DNA of 64,000 bases from Bacteroidota bacterium (GCA_020161395.1 JAIUOE010000001.1:186001-250000), one strand, 5' to 3'; counted from the stretch's first letter, positions 26,933 to 36,390 are shown. Notes: generated by a model from the letters alone, not told the origin. Program-made: numbers and translations.

Positions 26933-27083
26933 ACCGCAAAGAACGCAAAGGAAGCTATGAACTATTAACTATGAACTATTAGCTGTGATAATTCAAACTT
27001 AGTAATTCTCCTTTGCGATCTTTGCGGCCTTTGCGGTTAATTACTCCCTTTGCGAACTTCGCGGCCTTTGCGGTTTATTCTCA
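26931..27083. repeat. GCAAAG-type composite repeat, right copy
   Basis: Begins directly after the stop of the upstream gene with AAACCGCAAAGAACGCAAAG, then ACTATGAACTATTAACTATG units, the same TAATTCAAACTTAGTAATTC segment as at 23606-23748, and three CTTTGCGGTT-like units. It ends just before the 3' end of the convergent gene at 27088. Confidence 0.8.
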
Positions 27084-27087
27084 AATC

Positions 27088-29739
27088 TTAAAACAATCCT
27101 GCAGCATTAAACCAGTAGGTTACTTTTGCCATGAAGATATTGTTCGACTCTGAATTTATAAGGTTCGAGAAACTTTTGCCCATTTGAAATTCACCGGGAT
27201 CGTCAAAATTGGTACGGTCGTGGCTCCATACGAGGAAGAGAGTCGACCCGGGGAGGAACTCCCATCTGTAGATGATGTTCAAACGGAGCGATTTGAAATT
27301 GAAATCAGGATTACCGATTCTGAATGAATTGGCGCCTCCTCCCGGATTGATTTCATATTCACCATTCTCTTTGTCATATTTTATCGTGGTGCCTTTTGTA
27401 CCGTACACTGTAAAGTCACTCGTTCTTTCTCTTTCAAATTCCTTTATGTCGGAGTATTTTCCGATTGATATGAACGGCTGTGCGAAGAGTTGCAGCGACA
27501 TCGTGGGAGTAAATGTATAGTCCAGGCGAATTGTAGCAAAAAGGGTTTTTTGATCAAGGAATCCAAAGATGTGTCGTGTACCATAGGTGTTCACCGCAGC
27601 GGGGTCATCATAGTTTGCTATCCACTGACCTGCATCATAATTCCACTCGTAACCGGGATATATGGTGAGCCTTACCGCCTCGCTCGCTCTCCATGATCCG
27701 CCAAGCTGCAGACTGTAATTGTTACCTCCGAGTGCATCGCCACCGTAGTAGAAATCGCCGTCGATGGTGATGTCTTTTCTCTGATCAGTAGAGAAACCGA
27801 TGGCGCCGTTGTAGCCTTCGGGCAGTTTTACGGTAGGGCCGCCTCTTGTGTGACGGGTGCTGTAAGATTCAAAGTTTACACCAAAATTGAATCTCAGACG
27901 GTGAAAATTTTTCATCCAAAGATTTCCCATCGTGAAAATACCGTCCGCTTCCTTGTCGCCATCAAAGTTGTATGACCTGAAATATCCTGCATAAATGCTT
28001 TTTGATCTGCTCCACGAGTCCTCTTTATAATCCCTGTAACCTGTTACGAGGTGCCCGTTTATGTAGCTTGTACGCCATGAAAATCCGAGATCATTCGAGT
28101 TGAATCCGGGAGAAATTGCACCGAGAGCTGCATTGAAATAGAACTCCCCTTCCTGCTTGTTGAATGTTATTCTTCCTGCCCATCCATTAAGTGAAGTGGC
28201 GTTCGTATCAAGTTTTTGATATTTTGCATCCGGACGCTGGAACGAGTGAACCGGTCTTTTCTGTAATTCTGTTATGAAATCCCTCGTACCGTTGATGTTC
28301 GACATCATGAAATAACCATTCATTACATACACTTTTGCCGAGTCGAAATTGATCCACCCGTCAATTCCACCGGTAAATGAATTGCGGCTGAAGCTGTTTT
28401 CGAGACCGGGTTCATCAAATTTTCTGATGAGTGATGTACCCATGAAACCGAGACCATATCTCGAATTATCGAATTCCTTCAGTGTTCTGAAGACAGTTGC
28501 ATTTGCGAGAGGCTCCACTTCCCTTTTGGTTGTAACTCCATTGGTGTATGACTTTGCACTCATTGAATTTGTGAGGGCGTTCAGCGCATATACCGACCAT
28601 CCGTCTGAGATTTTACCCGTCAGTTTTGCGGCACCGAGTATCTGTGTATTTGTGGGATACTCAACAAAATCTCCGTCAGCAGCATCGCCGTTGGGGCTTT
28701 TACCAATTCTTCTTGAATAGAAAAGGTCGGGATTTCCCCAGTTGAAGCCCCAGTTGTTGTTCGACCCGCCGTAACCGAACTGCAAGAGGTTGCTCCCCTC
28801 GATAAAGAACGGGCGCTTCTCTTCGAAAAATGTCTCAAATGCCGAGAGGTTAAGCACTGCAGGATCCACTTCCACCTGTCCAAAATCGGGATTTACCGTC
28901 ATGTCAAGCGTCAGATTGCTGTTGATGCCCCACTTCAAATCCGCACCGAAAGAGGTGCCGTACTGGTTGCTTTTGTAAAAAGGATCGTTTTGGTCGTGAA
29001 TGAGATATTGTGCTTTCGAAAGGAGGTAGGGCAGCACTTCAATGTTTGCGTTGTTTCCAATCTCCTGAAAACCTTTCAGTTCAGCGAATTTTTCAACAAA
29101 ACCGCTCTCGTTCTTTTTCAACAGTATATAATAACTCTCCTCACCTCTCCGGGCAATATTCCTTTTGAAGTTGATGCCCCATGTCATGTCTGGTCTTTTG
29201 TTGAAACGGAGCTGCGAAAAAGGAATCCTCATTTCTACCGTCCAGCCGTCACCCGTTCTCATGGTTTTTGCTTCCCAGACGCCATTCCATGAGCTCTCGT
29301 CCCAGTCCCTGTTGAAAAGGGTTCCGTCACCTGTCGATCCGCTGGGGGTTGCATAGAAATAGTAGCCCGATCTTTTGTCGTTGTAGGGATCGAGGAAGAG
29401 CATAAAATAGTCGGATTGAACCCACTGGTCTTTTCTGGAGAGAACTGTAACAATAGAATCAGGGTCGGTGTCATAGCAGTATGCAGCCAGATAAAATGCT
29501 TCATCGTCATATGTGACTTTCAATGCAGTTTTCTGCGATGAAGGCTTCCCTTCTTCGGGGTCTCTTTGAAAAAACTCCAGTACCTGAAGGTTCTGCCACA
29601 CAGGCTCATTTAACTTTCCGTCAACCTCAATATTTCCGGAGAGCTTTGATATTTGAATTTCTTTCGAGCCTTTATTGCCACCGGCAAACGAAGTGGCTGT
29701 TGCGATTAAAGCAAAACAGAGTAGAGCTAATCTTCTCAT
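27088..29739 (-). CDS. DUF5916 outer-membrane protein with CBM9-like N domain
   Basis: 883 residues with a signal peptide (ends SFAGG). A carbohydrate-binding module family 9-like domain spans about residues 35-210 (GKLNEPVWQNL, TYDDEAFYLAAYC, EMRIPFSQLRF). The rest matches DUF5916, a predicted beta barrel with the conserved EEKRPFFIEGSNLLQFG stretch. Family members are outer-membrane proteins of Bacteroidota-like bacteria, often near peptidases or carbohydrate-use genes; the substrate is unknown. The last residues VTYWFNAAGLF fit an outer-membrane barrel ending in an aromatic residue. Confidence 0.88.
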   Translation of the reverse strand: MRRLALLCFALIATATSFAGGNKGSKEIQISKLSGNIEVDGKLNEPVWQNLQVLEFFQRDPEEGKPSSQKTALKVTYDDEAFYLAAYCYDTDPDSIVTVLSRKDQWVQSDYFMLFLDPYNDKRSGYYFYATPSGSTGDGTLFNRDWDESSWNGVWEAKTMRTGDGWTVEMRIPFSQLRFNKRPDMTWGINFKRNIARRGEESYYILLKKNESGFVEKFAELKGFQEIGNNANIEVLPYLLSKAQYLIHDQNDPFYKSNQYGTSFGADLKWGINSNLTLDMTVNPDFGQVEVDPAVLNLSAFETFFEEKRPFFIEGSNLLQFGYGGSNNNWGFNWGNPDLFYSRRIGKSPNGDAADGDFVEYPTNTQILGAAKLTGKISDGWSVYALNALTNSMSAKSYTNGVTTKREVEPLANATVFRTLKEFDNSRYGLGFMGTSLIRKFDEPGLENSFSRNSFTGGIDGWINFDSAKVYVMNGYFMMSNINGTRDFITELQKRPVHSFQRPDAKYQKLDTNATSLNGWAGRITFNKQEGEFYFNAALGAISPGFNSNDLGFSWRTSYINGHLVTGYRDYKEDSWSRSKSIYAGYFRSYNFDGDKEADGIFTMGNLWMKNFHRLRFNFGVNFESYSTRHTRGGPTVKLPEGYNGAIGFSTDQRKDITIDGDFYYGGDALGGNNYSLQLGGSWRASEAVRLTIYPGYEWNYDAGQWIANYDDPAAVNTYGTRHIFGFLDQKTLFATIRLDYTFTPTMSLQLFAQPFISIGKYSDIKEFERERTSDFTVYGTKGTTIKYDKENGEYEINPGGGANSFRIGNPDFNFKSLRLNIIYRWEFLPGSTLFLVWSHDRTNFDDPGEFQMGKSFSNLINSESNNIFMAKVTYWFNAAGLF

Positions 29740-29829
29740 ATTTGAATGATTCCTTGTTTGTTTGTCTCTTTAGACCGGGAGAGTAAAAAATAGTTGTAGC
29801 AAAATTAAGGCGAAGGCATGCCATTTTTA

Positions 29830-30080
29830 TGAATTAGTGATGAATGGCGAAAAATCAGGGATGAAGGATAAAGGATGAAGGCTGAAAATTTGAGGGATGA
29901 AGGATGAATGTTTGAGGTTTGAAGTTTGAAAACCAATAGCCTTCGATTCAGATTGTAGGGAAAGGGGACGCGGATACACGCAGATTTAACGGATTTACGC
30001 TGATGAGCCCTTGTGGCGACATATGGGTAGAATTACAGCATACTCCAACAAAAGAGCCCTTGCGGCGACATATGGGCTAA
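29830..30080. repeat. Composite repeat block with two CATATG hairpin modules (inverted orientation)
   Basis: ATGAAGGATAAAGGATGAAG units, TTTGAGGTTTGAAGTTTGAA units, then GACGCGGATACACGCAGATT, and two modules AGCCCTTGTGGCGACATATG and AGCCCTTGCGGCGACATATG, spaced about 50 bases. It is the reverse orientation of the block at 21054-21240. It fills most of the 445-base gap between two divergent genes; nothing else is seen there. Confidence 0.7.
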
Positions 30081-30184
30081 ATGCTTTAGAAGGATACCAG
30101 GTCAAAAGTTTGTAATTAAAATTCTTCTACATAAATTGAAATAGCTAATTATCAGGTTTTCTGAAATCATCAAATAGCAGAAAA

Positions 30185-31171
30185 TTGAAACATTCAATAA
30201 TCCCTTTATTATCTACACCAATCGACCCCGTTTTGAACAGGGTGGAATTGAACAGTCTAATCGAAGATTGCTTTAAACTCGCAACAGTTCAGGTCAGGTA
30301 CCAGATTTCCAAAATTCACAAACCGGGAATTATGGGAGATTTGACTGCAAAAGACATTGCGATAGATGCTATTGCGCCATTATTTACACCCGGAAACGAC
30401 GGACTCATACACCACCTAAGCAATTCATTTATTGATTGGTCACCACCGATTACAAATGAAGAACAAGCAAAGTTTATGCTCGTATCTGTGCTTGCCCACA
30501 GAGTGAAACAGCATCTGCACAATTTGATGAGGGAAAACGATCCATTTTTTGCCAGGATCCTCGACTCCCTGAATTATTATATTAAAAAAGAAAAACTTAT
30601 TAAAATCGAAAAACTCAAGGTTTGCTATATCTCAGTAGAAAACCCGGTTTTGGGTGATTTTCGTTATCTTGATTATACTCACCTTTCCTCAGCCCCTTCA
30701 GTGTTGTTCAATGCGAAAAAATTAAATATAAAAGCAATTCTCGATGAACTTACCGGAATTAATGAAGAGGCTGTTGCAATTCCACTACTGGCCCTCGCCA
30801 GGAGGATAAAAGAAGTCAACCTCAATATAGATAGGCCTGTTATTTACTGCAATGAGACTGAAACTGAGTATGATATTGATTGTTTGACTAAAACGGCATA
30901 TCACAAAGTGCTCGAAAAATTGCAAATTTCTTATGTAAGCAAGGGGAAACTTTCCAGTGATGAGGCCGGGATGATCGAAAAAGCTCTTGTGGAGATGTTA
31001 TCGGATATAAAAGACGGAGGCGTAAAGCCGGGATTATTCCATTATTTTCAAATTTTTAATGAGGATATGCCTCATGAAGTTTACAAATCAAGATATCACA
31101 ACATTCTTGAGTATCTTTTAAAGGTTCTTAAACTGGAACTGTCCCAAATGCTTGCCCCAAAGTCTAATTAA
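30185..31171 (+). CDS. Uncharacterised protein, faintly sigma-factor-like N-terminal region
   Basis: 328 residues, no signal peptide or membrane segment. Residues 55-120 hold two helices (DIAIDAIAPLF and MLVSVLAHRVKQHLHNLMRE) spaced like the two main helices of sigma-70 region 2 in ECF factors. I treat this as a weak resemblance only. A further helical part near 245-285 (AYHKVLEKLQISYV) may be DNA-binding. It is the first gene of a three-gene run on the + strand (gaps 51 and 121 bases) with 31223 and the Lon-like protein at 31887, suggesting a regulator of that cluster. I do not recognise the family. Confidence 0.6.
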   Translation: MKHSIIPLLSTPIDPVLNRVELNSLIEDCFKLATVQVRYQISKIHKPGIMGDLTAKDIAIDAIAPLFTPGNDGLIHHLSNSFIDWSPPITNEEQAKFMLVSVLAHRVKQHLHNLMRENDPFFARILDSLNYYIKKEKLIKIEKLKVCYISVENPVLGDFRYLDYTHLSSAPSVLFNAKKLNIKAILDELTGINEEAVAIPLLALARRIKEVNLNIDRPVIYCNETETEYDIDCLTKTAYHKVLEKLQISYVSKGKLSSDEAGMIEKALVEMLSDIKDGGVKPGLFHYFQIFNEDMPHEVYKSRYHNILEYLLKVLKLELSQMLAPKSN

Positions 31172-31222
31172 TCCGAATTTGGAATTTTTACATCTATTAA
31201 ACAGAAAGATCCAATCAACAAA

Positions 31223-31765
31223 ATGAAATTCGTCCCTTCAATAAATGAGTATGATGTTTTTGCGTTTGTTTTTCATCCTGAAACTCTCAGCGATGAAAAA
31301 AAAGAGTACATTGAAACCGGTGCCGTATTTCAAGAGGAGCTAAATTACTTCAACATGTTATTTAATGAAACCAATAAAGATATCACTGAAAACGACAGGC
31401 AAAATCTTGCCTCCAGGATTGCTGTGTACCAACCGTCTTCAAATATCATTTATCTTTATCCCTATACACCCATGACTCCCTCTAAGGGACAAGCCAAAGT
31501 TTTATATCGTGCTGCGTCTATGGAGGCGGACGAAACTGTCTCTTCTAAAACTTTCATGGACTCATCCAAATCTTTTCTTATTAAGGTGAACACAAGTCGC
31601 AACTCGACCAGCATATACATCTTCGATTTTTCCGGTAAAGTATTAAAAAATATTAATCTTAAAATATTCCCGTCAGAAAGCACCCACCATCTCGATGATA
31701 ATACGCAAGCTCTCGTTTTGCCGGGTAAAGTTGATGTGGATCATATCAGTTTGGAGCTGGAATAA
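31223..31765 (+). CDS. Uncharacterised small protein of the Lon-like cluster
   Basis: 180 residues with no signal peptide, no membrane segment and no motif that I know. The C-terminal half (residues 110-180, including SIYIFDFSGKVLKNINLKIF) is predicted beta-rich. It lies 51 bases after the sigma-like gene and 121 bases before the Lon-like gene on the same strand. It may serve the same system. Nothing in the sequence gives a function. Confidence 0.6.
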   Translation: MKFVPSINEYDVFAFVFHPETLSDEKKEYIETGAVFQEELNYFNMLFNETNKDITENDRQNLASRIAVYQPSSNIIYLYPYTPMTPSKGQAKVLYRAASMEADETVSSKTFMDSSKSFLIKVNTSRNSTSIYIFDFSGKVLKNINLKIFPSESTHHLDDNTQALVLPGKVDVDHISLELE

Positions 31766-31886
31766 ACACAGATTATTCGCCCGATTTCCTCGCTCCCCTT
31801 TTTCCTGTCAACATAATAATAGTCACAGTCTTTGCAGTTAAATTTCTTTTGTTTAACTTTGGCAAGAGAATAGCATTTAATAGAAG

Positions 31887-34025
31887 ATGGATATAAATAA
31901 TACCAAAAACAATCAGAATATCTTTTATGAAATCGAAGATCAGGCAGCCCGGCTTAGGGTATTTCTTGAGCAAAACTCCTCCCGTGGATTAAGCTTATAC
32001 TATATCAACAAATTCCTGTTTTCGCTGTTTTCGTACTCGAACCCGCTTTTAGTTGAAGCAAATTTTACAGAATTTTTCCCTCTTTATCTCAAATTGCTGA
32101 AATCTTTTGATCCGACAGGTCAAAAAATAGTTGCTTCCCGAATGATCCTGAAAAATGCAATAAGACTCTACAAGAGTCCCGGAAACGAGTTTAGAAGAAA
32201 AGCTCTCTGTTCATGCATTAAGGAGAAAAAACAACAAATTTCCCAAATTGAATCTACCCTTGAAGGAACAATCTCCACAGAAGTAACAAAAACGCTCCCT
32301 GTTTTCCCGGTTATTGAATCTGTTCGGGATGAGATATTGAATTTCACTTATCTTGATTCAATAACCGTTAAGCTTTCTCCTTCGAAAATCTCCATGCAAT
32401 TCAAAATACATCCTACATTTAAGGAGGAGGATGAAAAAGTGCTGGAACAGGTGAAAACCTCTTTCGAATACGCTTATAATTTTGTTTTCAAGCGGGATAA
32501 CAAGTCCACCTGTTTTTTTGATGTACAGGTATTTTTCAATTCAAGACTTGGCGTCTATTCAGGTGACTCATTTGGAGTACTGCTCACCCTTCTCTTCATT
32601 ATTGAGCTTAAGAAACTGATTACCCCTAACCTCATTTATTCAATTGCTCCGGGACTCGCTCTAACAGGTTCAATTAATGAAAAAGGAGAAATATTACGAA
32701 CAGGTAATCGCAATATCTCAAAAAAGATGGCGGCAGTATTTTATTCCGGCGTATCAAATTTCGTTGTTCCAGAGAATGATGGGCCTGCCGCTACTTTTGT
32801 TTTGGAGCAGCTAACAAAAAAGTACCCAAAGCGGAATCTAAAGGTCACTTCCGTTGAAAGCATTGAAGATATCCTTAACAGAAGGAATATCCTCATCATC
32901 TCAAAAAAACCTTACACCGCCAGAATCAAAGATTTTGCGATAAAGCATAAGTATGCATTTTTTGTTCTGATTCCCGTTTTGCTTGTTACATTTTTTGTCC
33001 TGCAATATCAGTTTGATAGTAATCCGGTTGCCTATGAATTTAAGGGAAGAGAATTACTGATTAAAAACCAGTTCGGCAATGTAATCTGGAGATGGGGTAT
33101 AACACAAAGCACGACCGACCTTCAATATCCATGGCAAAAAAACAGGTGGATTAAAATTCTTGATGTCGATGGGGATAAGAGGAATGAGGTTGCATTGGTA
33201 GAAGACCTTAAAGAGGGTATTGGTTCTGAGAATGTGGGTCAGGTAACTTGTTACAAATCAGAAAACCAAATCTTGTGGTCATTTTCTTTTAGAGACACGG
33301 TATCATCTCCAAAAGAGCAAAATATCCCCGGATATTACGGGCTGCAGTTAATCGATACCGTAACTATTGGGGGAGAAAAACTTTTATACCTGAATGCAAG
33401 TAGTATACCCACTTTTCCACAGGCAGTATATGCTCTGAGCCTGCGGACAGGAGCAAGAAAACAGGGGACGCTGTGGCATGCTGGTGGATATTCATTATTT
33501 ACCATTATTGATTTGGGAAACGATGGGAGCTATGAACTTGTCGCAATTGCCAGAGACAACGGCAACCTCGTAAACCGAATTTTTGCAGTCCCATTGGCTT
33601 TCAAAGATCAAATGGTTGAAACCCACCCCGATTACATGCTTTATAATAAACCCAAGGCAACTCTTCTGTTTGAAATAAGACCTCCGTCAAATGATTATAC
33701 CATTTTTACTGGCACCTTGAATGGTGATATCCTTGCACCTTCTGAAAGAGAAAGAGACATTTATAACAATTCGCTCCACTTTTTAGCTCGTTATTCCAGT
33801 AATCAAAGTGCTGTCGCCTACCGTGTATTACTAAATCTCAAAACTCTCGAAATGGATTATTTCATAGAGGGAGGATTCCGCGCGCTCAGAGATTCCCTCG
33901 TCAAAGCAGGCAAACTGACACCTCCTTACACCGACACAAAAGAATACACCGACAGGTTAAAAAATGGTGTAAGATATCGAAAGGATGGTAAGTGGGTAAC
34001 TTATCAGGAATATTTGAGGAAGTGA
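31887..34025 (+). CDS. Membrane protein with Lon-like (S16) protease domain and C-terminal outside domain
   Basis: 712 residues. N-terminal helical part (1-120, including NPLLVEANFTEFFPLYLKLL). A Lon/S16-like domain follows: GVYSGDSFGVLLTLLFIIEL (S228 aligns with the Lon catalytic Ser) and LALTGSINEKGEILRTGNRN, then ISKKMAAVFYSGVSNFVVPE, which aligns with Lon's GGLKEKLLAA...VLIP part; the lysine is K279 or K280 and may be displaced by one or two positions. One membrane helix at about 357-375 is preceded by basic residues, so the protease-like domain should face the cytoplasm and the C-terminal 330 residues (with DVDGDKRNEVALVEDL, FG-GAP-like) the periplasm. No AAA+ domain. A terminator follows at 34102. 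I know no named family with this build. Confidence 0.72.
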   Translation: MDINNTKNNQNIFYEIEDQAARLRVFLEQNSSRGLSLYYINKFLFSLFSYSNPLLVEANFTEFFPLYLKLLKSFDPTGQKIVASRMILKNAIRLYKSPGNEFRRKALCSCIKEKKQQISQIESTLEGTISTEVTKTLPVFPVIESVRDEILNFTYLDSITVKLSPSKISMQFKIHPTFKEEDEKVLEQVKTSFEYAYNFVFKRDNKSTCFFDVQVFFNSRLGVYSGDSFGVLLTLLFIIELKKLITPNLIYSIAPGLALTGSINEKGEILRTGNRNISKKMAAVFYSGVSNFVVPENDGPAATFVLEQLTKKYPKRNLKVTSVESIEDILNRRNILIISKKPYTARIKDFAIKHKYAFFVLIPVLLVTFFVLQYQFDSNPVAYEFKGRELLIKNQFGNVIWRWGITQSTTDLQYPWQKNRWIKILDVDGDKRNEVALVEDLKEGIGSENVGQVTCYKSENQILWSFSFRDTVSSPKEQNIPGYYGLQLIDTVTIGGEKLLYLNASSIPTFPQAVYALSLRTGARKQGTLWHAGGYSLFTIIDLGNDGSYELVAIARDNGNLVNRIFAVPLAFKDQMVETHPDYMLYNKPKATLLFEIRPPSNDYTIFTGTLNGDILAPSERERDIYNNSLHFLARYSSNQSAVAYRVLLNLKTLEMDYFIEGGFRALRDSLVKAGKLTPPYTDTKEYTDRLKNGVRYRKDGKWVTYQEYLRK

Positions 34026-34101
34026 TGTTTATAATCAGTAATGGTCTATGTAGAGCCAAAATTAGCGACTTTGGTATCGATGGTCTGTTCATAGCCGAAA
34101 A

Positions 34102-34129
34102 AAAGCCGCAGAGTGTTTCCTGCGGCTTT
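34102..34129 (+). terminator. Terminator after the Lon-like gene
   Basis: AAAGCCGCAG pairs with CTGCGGCTTT around an 8-base loop, preceded by an A tract. It ends the + strand cluster 30185-34025. Confidence 0.8.
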
Positions 34130-34383
34130 ATGTCAATACTATTTTGCTAACTCAATCCCGTTTTTGGCCACATTTGCAGTAAAAATACCCGAATACTTTT
34201 GAAATATTAGAGTCTTTGTGAAACCAAGAGGATTCAACCCCACCTACCGCCATGAAAATGATCTTTTTCAAAAAATCTGCTTACCGAAATGAAAATGGTA
34301 AATGGCAATTATTTATCTTATACACTTTATTATGCCACTTGCGGTAAACTTTCTGCTTTTAATTTCTTAGTCAACAAGTCTAA
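34130..34383. other. A/T-rich gap with no supported gene
   Basis: 254 bases between the terminator and the LamG gene. There are stray short frames only, the longest about 31 codons, and no repeat of the families described here. Confidence 0.5.
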
Positions 34384-35172
34384 TCAATTACCGGTCTCGT
34401 GAAAAAGAGCTTGTATTTCTACATCTGATAAAACACGGTTATATATTCTCAAATCATCTAAGGCCCCATCAAATCGATCATTTCCAAGAAAAGCACCGCC
34501 ACCGATGGCCACAACATGCCCACTGGTAAATTGTCCTAAAGCAGGAACATTAAAAACAGTTTTGTCTAATATTCCGTCAATAAATATTTTGACGGTGCTA
34601 CCATCAAATGTAGTCAATAGATGATGCCAAACATTATCGTTTAAAAATAGAGTCTGACTCCAATTAATTGAGGGATAGCTGTAAAATGCTACTGCTCGGG
34701 GAGGTGCAGTAGAATTAAGAAACATCCCATATTTTTCGTCACTCGTGTTAGATGGGGCAACTCCAATAATTCTTGGAAAATCTACACCTTGACCTTTTAT
34801 TTTTACCCAAGCACTTAATGTTACTTGTGATAAAGATAGAACTGGATTTGCAGTACCTGTAATTATGGATGTAGAATTGCTCCCATCAAAAGAATATGCT
34901 CGATTCAACTTACCAAATCTATCTGGGACCAAAGTACAATTTGTTACTGTACAATTGTTACCGTTTCCACTCTCATCGTTTGCATTTCCATTAAATGGAT
35001 ACCAAGCGACTAAACCTGCTTGAGATGGGCCCGTTGTCTTAAACGATATTTTCAAATCATTTGAAATCGCTTGTGAATCTACAATTGCATTGTTTTTCCA
35101 GATATAGATGTAACCTTGTCCAAATGTGCAAACCATCGAAAGTAGTATAAGATTAATTGTTAACTTCTTCAT
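34384..35172 (-). CDS. Secreted LamG/concanavalin-like protein
   Basis: 262 residues with a signal peptide (ends TFGQGY). A short module, IYIWKNNAIVDSQAISNDLKISF, resembles the surface module in the adjacent gene at 35186. A LamG-type jelly roll follows (GLVAWYPFNGNANDESGNGN, LSLSQVTLSAWVKI, DDLRIYNRVLSDVEIQALF), a carbohydrate- or protein-binding fold common in Bacteroidota surface proteins. There is no T9SS tail of its own; it follows the T9SS-tailed gene at 35186 with a 13-base gap, so the two may function together. The gene is visibly A/T-richer than the neighbouring metabolic genes. Confidence 0.85.
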   Translation of the reverse strand: MKKLTINLILLSMVCTFGQGYIYIWKNNAIVDSQAISNDLKISFKTTGPSQAGLVAWYPFNGNANDESGNGNNCTVTNCTLVPDRFGKLNRAYSFDGSNSTSIITGTANPVLSLSQVTLSAWVKIKGQGVDFPRIIGVAPSNTSDEKYGMFLNSTAPPRAVAFYSYPSINWSQTLFLNDNVWHHLLTTFDGSTVKIFIDGILDKTVFNVPALGQFTSGHVVAIGGGAFLGNDRFDGALDDLRIYNRVLSDVEIQALFHETGN

Positions 35173-35185
35173 TGTAATATTCCTT

Positions 35186-35644
35186 TTACTTTAAGTAAAT
35201 GATTTTTTTTGTCAATTTTGAATTATTGAACTGCACTGAAAACAGATATACCCCTGACGCGACTTGTGTGCTGCTTGTCCCATCCCAAGAAAAAGTATAC
35301 TCACCCTGATCCTTCTCTCCCGAAAAAATCTCCTCAACCAACCTGCCATTGATATCAAAAATTCTCACTTTCACTTTCCCGGCAGAAGGAATATAACATT
35401 GGATTTTTGTTGATGGATTAAACGGGTTAGGAAAATTTTGGCTCAGAAAGAACTCCGTTGGCAGGTTTTTGCCTTGTTCATCTTTAACACCTACTGTAAC
35501 ATCAAAGGTTATTTCATCAATTTCAGCAAGAGAGTATCGTTTAACAATCACCCCTCCGGACTCGATAAAAATTGAATCCGATTGCGCATAGCTACTCCCA
35601 TCGGTAAAAAATAGAAAAATAAAAATTAGTGCCAAGTGTCTCAT
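35186..35644 (-). CDS. Small T9SS-sorted surface protein
   Basis: 152 residues. Signal peptide (ends SYAQS), then a short module with VIVKRYSLAEIDEITFDV (the ladIdsItF-type motif of Bacteroidota surface proteins, shared with the next gene), and a type A T9SS sorting domain NFPNPFNPSTKIQCYIP ... SGVYLFSV ... KIIYLK. It should be exported and anchored on the surface. First gene of a pair with 34384. Confidence 0.85.
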   Translation of the reverse strand: MRHLALIFIFLFFTDGSSYAQSDSIFIESGGVIVKRYSLAEIDEITFDVTVGVKDEQGKNLPTEFFLSQNFPNPFNPSTKIQCYIPSAGKVKVRIFDINGRLVEEIFSGEKDQGEYTFSWDGTSSTQVASGVYLFSVQFNNSKLTKKIIYLK

Positions 35645-35944
35645 TAGACCTCCAGAAAGAAAATGAATAACAACATTCGTTGCATTAGTTATTGTAAGAG
35701 AAGTTTTTAATAATACCCTGTCCGCACTATCAGACTAATATTTTCCTTAACTAGCAACGACATTGTCCGGCTATTTGACTTAGCAGAATGCCGCTTTCAC
35801 ATATAATAGAGAAAATTTCCATCGCTTCGGAAAGTTTTTGGAATCTTAATTACTTTTTTATTTCGGTGGTTTGTTTCTGTAGGTTATTGTAAAACAATGA
35901 GAAAATAAATAGAAAATGCGTGGCATTCACTACGCATCTTGAAA

Positions 35945-36318
35945 TTAAGGTAAAAGAGTTGGTTTATCTGACGAATTTTTTCTATTGTTCGGGTATGCTG
36001 AAAGGGGGAGTTTTATAAATTCGCCGGAGGGGCGATTATAAAGTATACGGACATTTTTAAGGATCTGTTGAGTCCTGAAGGATTTTGCCCGTGGGGATGG
36101 TACCAGCCGAGCAGTTTCAGATAGAGAAGGAAAAATTCAGTGAAAGAGGATTCTATAAGAAGGGGGTTGTTCGTGGAAGCAAGCAGAGAGAGAAGATGAT
36201 CGAAACTCGAGAGGATTAAGCCACGGGAGTGGTTTAAATTTACGACATCACGAACCTTCTCAATATAACTTTCAATTTCATCGAAATTGGGAGACCTGCT
36301 GTTGCCTGCGCTTTCCAT
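35945..36318 (-). pseudogene. Frameshifted, truncated paralogue of the Lon-like protein N-terminus
   Basis: From the ATG at 36318 the frame encodes NHSRGL, NNPLLIESSFTEFFLLYLKL and HPHGQN, which clearly match residues 31-79 of the Lon-like protein (SSRGL, NPLLVEANFTEFFPLYLKLL, DPTGQK). After about 36085 the open frame stops matching, while the next frame reads LKNVRILYNRPSGEF, matching LKNAIRLYKSPGNEF at residues 88-102. So the copy has a frameshift and then ends at 35945; the remaining 600 residues are gone. The 300-base stretch 35645-35944 holds nothing recognisable. Confidence 0.72.
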
Positions 36319-36390
36319 GCCTTATTAAATTGATATTAACCTCCCCGTAATATAATAAAAAATGAATTTAATTCACAATTAATACATAAA

